This document shows positions 61,039-64,000 of a stretch of 64,000 nucleotides of DNA, piece by piece. The position numbers were made by a program, and so were the translations under genes. Each line of letters begins with the position of its first letter. Position 1 is the stretch's first letter. The notes under the pieces were generated by a model. That model saw nothing but the letters and a program-made list of their open reading frames with translations, made no database searches and was not told the DNA's origin. This DNA comes from Luteimonas sp. JM171 (GTDB taxonomy: Bacteria; Pseudomonadota; Gammaproteobacteria; Xanthomonadales; Xanthomonadaceae), in contig NZ_CP017074.1 of assembly GCF_001717465.1 (NCBI RefSeq), positions 1,516,873 through 1,580,872 of the forward strand, in the 5' to 3' direction.

Positions 61039-61226
61039 CAGACCTCCTGCTTGATCCCGGCGGCCTTGCGGATGGCCGCCACGATTCCCTTGCCGAGGTC
61101 TTTCTTCGGATGGGGAATCACGATTGGCCGCATTCCGTCCTTGCGGAACACGTGGTGGGAGCCTTTCACGCGGTCCAGCTTCCAACCGGCGCTCTCGACT
61201 TCCCTGATCAAGCCCGCGCTCTTCAT
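61038..61226 (-). CDS. hicA: HicA toxin (mRNA interferase)
   Basis: This 62-residue double-stranded-RNA-binding-like toxin has the diagnostic block GSHHVFRKDG with the catalytic His, and VIPHPKKDLGKGIVAAIRKAAG. HicA cuts mRNA when not bound by HicB. No ribosome-binding site is seen upstream of its ATG, and the operator palindrome ends three bases before it. Confidence 0.88.
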   Translation of the reverse strand: MKSAGLIREVESAGWKLDRVKGSHHVFRKDGMRPIVIPHPKKDLGKGIVAAIRKAAGIKQEV

Positions 61227-61228
61227 TG

Positions 61229-61245
61229 GTGTGTATCATACACAC
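61229..61245 (-). promoter_or_regulatory. hicAB operator palindrome overlapping the -10 box
   Basis: This is a perfect inverted repeat GTGTGTAT-C-ATACACAC read on the plus strand. On the minus strand it contains TATGAT at 61240-61235, a good -10 hexamer, whose expected start point falls within a base or two of the hicA ATG. A HicB-type ribbon-helix-helix dimer is the likely binder. The transcript may be almost leaderless. Confidence 0.65.
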
Positions 61246-61361
61246 TTCGCCACCAGGATCCAGACCGCGCGCGTCGGCCACGTAGGGCCGACCTACGGCC
61301 AGCGAACCCGCGATATCGGGATCCCCACACCCGTGGCAGGTCGGGGCTACGCCCCAGACGC

Positions 61362-61395
61362 CCCGCGCCATCCCCGGTTGCGGGGATGGCGCGGG
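61362..61395. terminator. 15-bp hairpin downstream of the LGFP amidase gene
   Basis: A perfect inverted repeat with arms 61362-61376 and 61381-61395 (arm CCCGCGCCATCCCCG) and a GTTG loop lies directly after the stop of the minus-strand amidase gene and before hicA. There is no T-run, so it may be a processing or REP-like element instead. A second small palindrome CGTAGG...CCTACG lies at 61280-61296. Confidence 0.5.
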
Positions 61396-61403
61396 AAGGC
61401 GCC

Positions 61404-63548
61404 TCAGTCGGCCCAGACCCCGTTGGCCGGGGTCCAGTAGAGCGTGGTCTGTTCGAACCGCTGCTTGCGCCCGTTGCTGCCGTGGGCTTCCTCGTCGCCC
61501 AGCGGATAGCCGAGGGCCTCCTCGCGGCCGTTGTCCTCGAAGTGGGCGAGGATCGCGCCGTGGATGGCGTGCGCGCCGGTGGCCGGGGTCCACAGGAACA
61601 GCCCGTCCTCGAAATACTGGAACTTGCCGCGCTGCCCGGTGGCCGGTGACACCCCGGCATCGAGCTCATCGATCAGCGGGTAGCCCCAGCGGCCTTCGGA
61701 GCCGGTGGCGCGGAAGTGCTCCAGGATCTGTCCCCACACGGGGAAGGCGCCGGTATCGGCGTGCCACAGGATCATGCCGCCCGCGAACTGCTGCCAGCGC
61801 CCGCCATTGGCCGCGTCGGCTTCCTCGTTGGTTGGCACGCCCAGGTCGCTGCGCACCCCGCCCATGGCGTAGTACTTGCGGCCGATCTCGCCGTAGGGCA
61901 GCACCTCGCAGCGCGGGATGTCGTAGCCGTCGTTGTCGCGCGCCTCGTCGTTGCCCCAGCGGCTGAGGTAATACGCCGACACCCACTGGTTGGCCGGCCC
62001 CACGTCCAGGTCGGTCTTCAGCCACCAGTGGTTGAACTCGGCGCCGCTCCCCTGCCGCCGGCCCCAGGTCTTGCAGTACACGTAGTGCGTGCCCTGGTGG
62101 AGCGTGCCGCTCTGGCTGCCGCCGGTGGGCGAGGGGTAGCCTGGCGCCGCGGCCCAGGTATCCACCCAGTAGGTGGGCGTGGCGGCCGGCGGCGGCGCAC
62201 CGTCGTTGATCATGGTGTAGAAGCTGGCCCAGGGGAAATACTTGCCCGGGTCGTAGCGGTTCTGGTTGTAGGTGAGCATGCCGTGCGCCTTGATGCGCAC
62301 GCTGTCGGGCACTACGTGCCAGTAGTCGTAGCCCGGCCCCTTCCACGCCGAGGCGCAGTCCACCGGCCGCCGCGCGCAGATGCTGCGCACCAGCCGCGCC
62401 GAGGCGTTGAGCATCGCCTGCGACCAGTTGTTCGGGTCCGAGGCGTAGCCGTCATGCTCGATGCCAATGGTGTAGTAGTTGTGCGCGTACGCGTGCCAGG
62501 CCTGCTGGTACTCGCGCACCATCTGGGTGATCTGCCCGTCGGACTTTCGGATCACGTAGTGCGCCGACGTGTTGGGCGGGGCGGGGTTCTTGAACCAGGA
62601 GATGGTGCCGGCGTAGCTGCCCTCCACCGTGTGCATAATCACCCCGGTCATCGAATTGCCGGCGGTGCTGTAGTTGGCCGTGTGCGCCGGGTTCCAGATC
62701 GCCTCGCCGAAATCCACCGCTGCGATGCCGGCTTCCGGAGTGGCAGCCAGCCCTTGGGTGGCCGTTTCCCCAGGGGCAGGCAGCGGTTCCACCTGCTCGT
62801 CCGTCGGGCGCACCGAGTCCGCCTCGTGGTCCATCCGCAGTGCCGGTGCCGTGAGCAGGCGCAGGCTGTCGGCCGGAAAGGCCAGCTCCATCTGGATCGG
62901 CTGGCGGCTGATCTTCACGCCATGTCCGTCCACTCCCTTCGCCAGCGTCTGGAGCACTTCATAGGCAAAGCTCTGGCGGGCGTAGCCCTGGATGCTGCTG
63001 TCGCCGGGGCCGTACCCGGCGTAGCGGGCGAGGGCGCCGGATGTGGATTCCAGGCCGTCGCGGGCGGTGGCCAGGCGGTCTTGCGGCCCGGCCGGCTGGC
63101 GGATTTCCCGATCCAGCAGGGCCGCCGCGGCCAGGATGTTCGTTTCCGGGTCCGTCATCACCAGGCGCTCGCTCACGCCAAGCAGTTCCGCCCCCTCGTG
63201 CACCTGGTTGGCAAAGCCCTCGCCGCGATACAGGCCCATCACCCCGTAGGCCGGTGGCATGTGCCGGTGGCCCGGCTCTTCCCCGGGATCAGGGGCCACG
63301 TGCCGCCACCCGGTCTGGGCATAGGCGATTGCCTCCAGCAGGCCGCGGGGGATGTCCGGATAGCGCTCATAGGCGCGCTGGAAATAGCGCGGGTAGGGCG
63401 CGCGCTCCCGCGCGAGATCTTGCAGTGCCGCGGCGCGATCGCGTTCGAGCGCCTCGATTGCCGCGGATGTCTCGCCCGCGGCCACGCCGCCGCACATGCC
63501 CAATGCCACCGCCCCGGCCGCCAGGGCCGTCAGGATCCGTCTGCTCAT
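61404..63548 (-). CDS. secreted N-acetylmuramoyl-L-alanine amidase with LGFP-type repeats
   Basis: This 714-residue protein has a signal peptide (MSRRILTALAAGAVALGMCG, cleavage near AAG). Residues about 45-200 resemble a lytic-transglycosylase-like domain (YPDIPRGLLEAIAYAQTGW, MGLYRGEGFA). The amidase_2 domain in the middle has the zinc-site pattern VIMHTVEG, YTIGIEHDG and a late IKAHGML. The C-terminal part has LGFP-like repeats (DLGVPTNEE, RWGYPLIDE, ALGYPLGDEE, each followed by a W-rich strand). The combination suggests a cell-wall hydrolase that binds a surface polymer. The start at 63548 puts the signal peptide first. Confidence 0.82.
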   Translation of the reverse strand: MSRRILTALAAGAVALGMCGGVAAGETSAAIEALERDRAAALQDLARERAPYPRYFQRAYERYPDIPRGLLEAIAYAQTGWRHVAPDPGEEPGHRHMPPAYGVMGLYRGEGFANQVHEGAELLGVSERLVMTDPETNILAAAALLDREIRQPAGPQDRLATARDGLESTSGALARYAGYGPGDSSIQGYARQSFAYEVLQTLAKGVDGHGVKISRQPIQMELAFPADSLRLLTAPALRMDHEADSVRPTDEQVEPLPAPGETATQGLAATPEAGIAAVDFGEAIWNPAHTANYSTAGNSMTGVIMHTVEGSYAGTISWFKNPAPPNTSAHYVIRKSDGQITQMVREYQQAWHAYAHNYYTIGIEHDGYASDPNNWSQAMLNASARLVRSICARRPVDCASAWKGPGYDYWHVVPDSVRIKAHGMLTYNQNRYDPGKYFPWASFYTMINDGAPPPAATPTYWVDTWAAAPGYPSPTGGSQSGTLHQGTHYVYCKTWGRRQGSGAEFNHWWLKTDLDVGPANQWVSAYYLSRWGNDEARDNDGYDIPRCEVLPYGEIGRKYYAMGGVRSDLGVPTNEEADAANGGRWQQFAGGMILWHADTGAFPVWGQILEHFRATGSEGRWGYPLIDELDAGVSPATGQRGKFQYFEDGLFLWTPATGAHAIHGAILAHFEDNGREEALGYPLGDEEAHGSNGRKQRFEQTTLYWTPANGVWAD

Positions 63549-63641
63549 GGTGCCTCCCAGGATCTGCGGATCCCCCCTGGTGCGGCCAGCATGCGCGGCT
63601 GCCCTGACGGTGGCTACTGGGGACGACCCTTGGCAAGCAGT

Positions 63642-63663
63642 ACGCCCCGGAAGGCCGGGGCGT
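63642..63663 (-). terminator. GC-rich hairpin after pilC
   Basis: The arms ACGCCCCGG and CCGGGGCGT with a four-base loop lie 28 bases after the pilC stop on the minus strand. No T-run follows. It probably marks the end of the pilC transcript. Confidence 0.5.
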
Positions 63664-63690
63664 CCGGGATCCAAACTGTGAGGTGCGTTC

Positions 63691-64000
63691 TTAGACCACG
63701 GCGGCCAGCTTGAAGATCGGCAGGTACATGCCCACCACCATGCCGCCAACCACAATGCCGATGAAGATCATGATCAACGGCTCAATCAGGCTGCTCAACG
63801 CGTCCACCGCGTTGTTCACCTCTTCCTCGTAGAAGTCGGCGACCTTGAACAACATGGTGTCTAGTGCGCCTGCCTCCTCGCCGATCGAGGTCATCTGGAT
63901 GACCATGTGTGGGAATAGGTTGACTTGCTTCATCGCCATGTTCATTTCGTAACCGACTGCCACGTCATCCCGAATACGGAGGGTAGCTTTCTCGTACACC
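63691..64000 (-). CDS. pilC: type IV pilus inner-membrane platform protein PilC, C-terminal part
   Basis: The gene enters from the right edge of the window; about 100 C-terminal residues are visible. They contain the GspF-family block MVIQMTSIGEEAGALDTML, the ADFYEEEVNNAVDALSSLIEPLIM segment and a final membrane helix GIVVGGMVVGMYLPIF. PilC anchors the pilus assembly motor. In most relatives pilC is directly followed by pilD; here a secreted amidase and hicAB lie between them. Confidence 0.93.
   Translation of the reverse strand, partial: VYEKATLRIRDDVAVGYEMNMAMKQVNLFPHMVIQMTSIGEEAGALDTMLFKVADFYEEEVNNAVDALSSLIEPLIMIFIGIVVGGMVVGMYLPIFKLAAVV

Overview
The window looks like a chromosomal segment of a high-GC gammaproteobacterium of the Xanthomonadaceae (Lysobacter/Luteimonas/Xanthomonas-like). 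The main evidence is the layout. A variable surface-polysaccharide locus lies between a metB-type gene and etfAB, which is the known address of the O-antigen locus in Xanthomonas. An SAH riboswitch sits in front of ahcY. The dciA/DUF721 - M23 peptidase - secA - MutT/TenI fusion - coaE - pilD order fits the same group. No rRNA, tRNA or CRISPR array was seen.

Region 1 (0-20 kb), the O-antigen-type island. metB is followed after one base by a Wzm/Wzt ABC exporter, two tandem paralogous ~720-aa glycosyltransferases, an asparagine-synthetase-like PP-loop protein, a TupA-like ATP-grasp protein, an unknown 175-aa protein, a double glycosyltransferase, a methyltransferase-like protein and a sulfotransferase-like protein. 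From about 8 to 15 kb the DNA is clearly more AT-rich than its surroundings and carries long homopolymer runs, suggesting horizontal origin. The island ends in a 1200-bp IS3-family element (IS407 group) that has been split by a second copy of itself in the opposite orientation, followed by a decayed third end. Then come ugd and wecB (nucleotide sugars) on the minus strand.

Region 2 (20-38.9 kb). etfBA, a frameshifted sulfotransferase and a PAPS module (cysQ, SLC13 permease, cysD, cysNC) are followed by a GT4 glycosyltransferase, scoAB, an OafA-like acyltransferase with SGNH domain, and on the minus strand ETF-QO plus rmlBACD (dTDP-rhamnose), which are tightly overlapped.

Region 3 (38.9-50.8 kb). 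This holds metF, small conserved proteins, a Fur-box-controlled TonB receptor with a siderophore-binding protein, an M14 peptidase, a decayed alcohol dehydrogenase, and a SAH-riboswitch - ahcY - cysD2 - cysNC2 run. The window therefore carries two complete PAPS-synthesis modules.

Region 4 (50.9-64 kb). This holds a secreted S9 peptidase, dciA, an M23 peptidase, secA, the MutT/TenI fusion, coaE and pilD, then a hicAB toxin-antitoxin pair and a secreted amidase with LGFP-type repeats lying between pilD and pilC, and the C-terminal end of pilC at the window edge.

Working model (inference): rhamnose, UDP-glucuronate and UDP-ManNAc precursors feed a glycan built by the island's glycosyltransferases and exported by Wzm/Wzt. 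PAPS made by CysD/CysNC would allow sulfation of that glycan, with CysQ clearing PAP. The AsnB-like/ATP-grasp pair suggests an additional amide or aminoacyl decoration.
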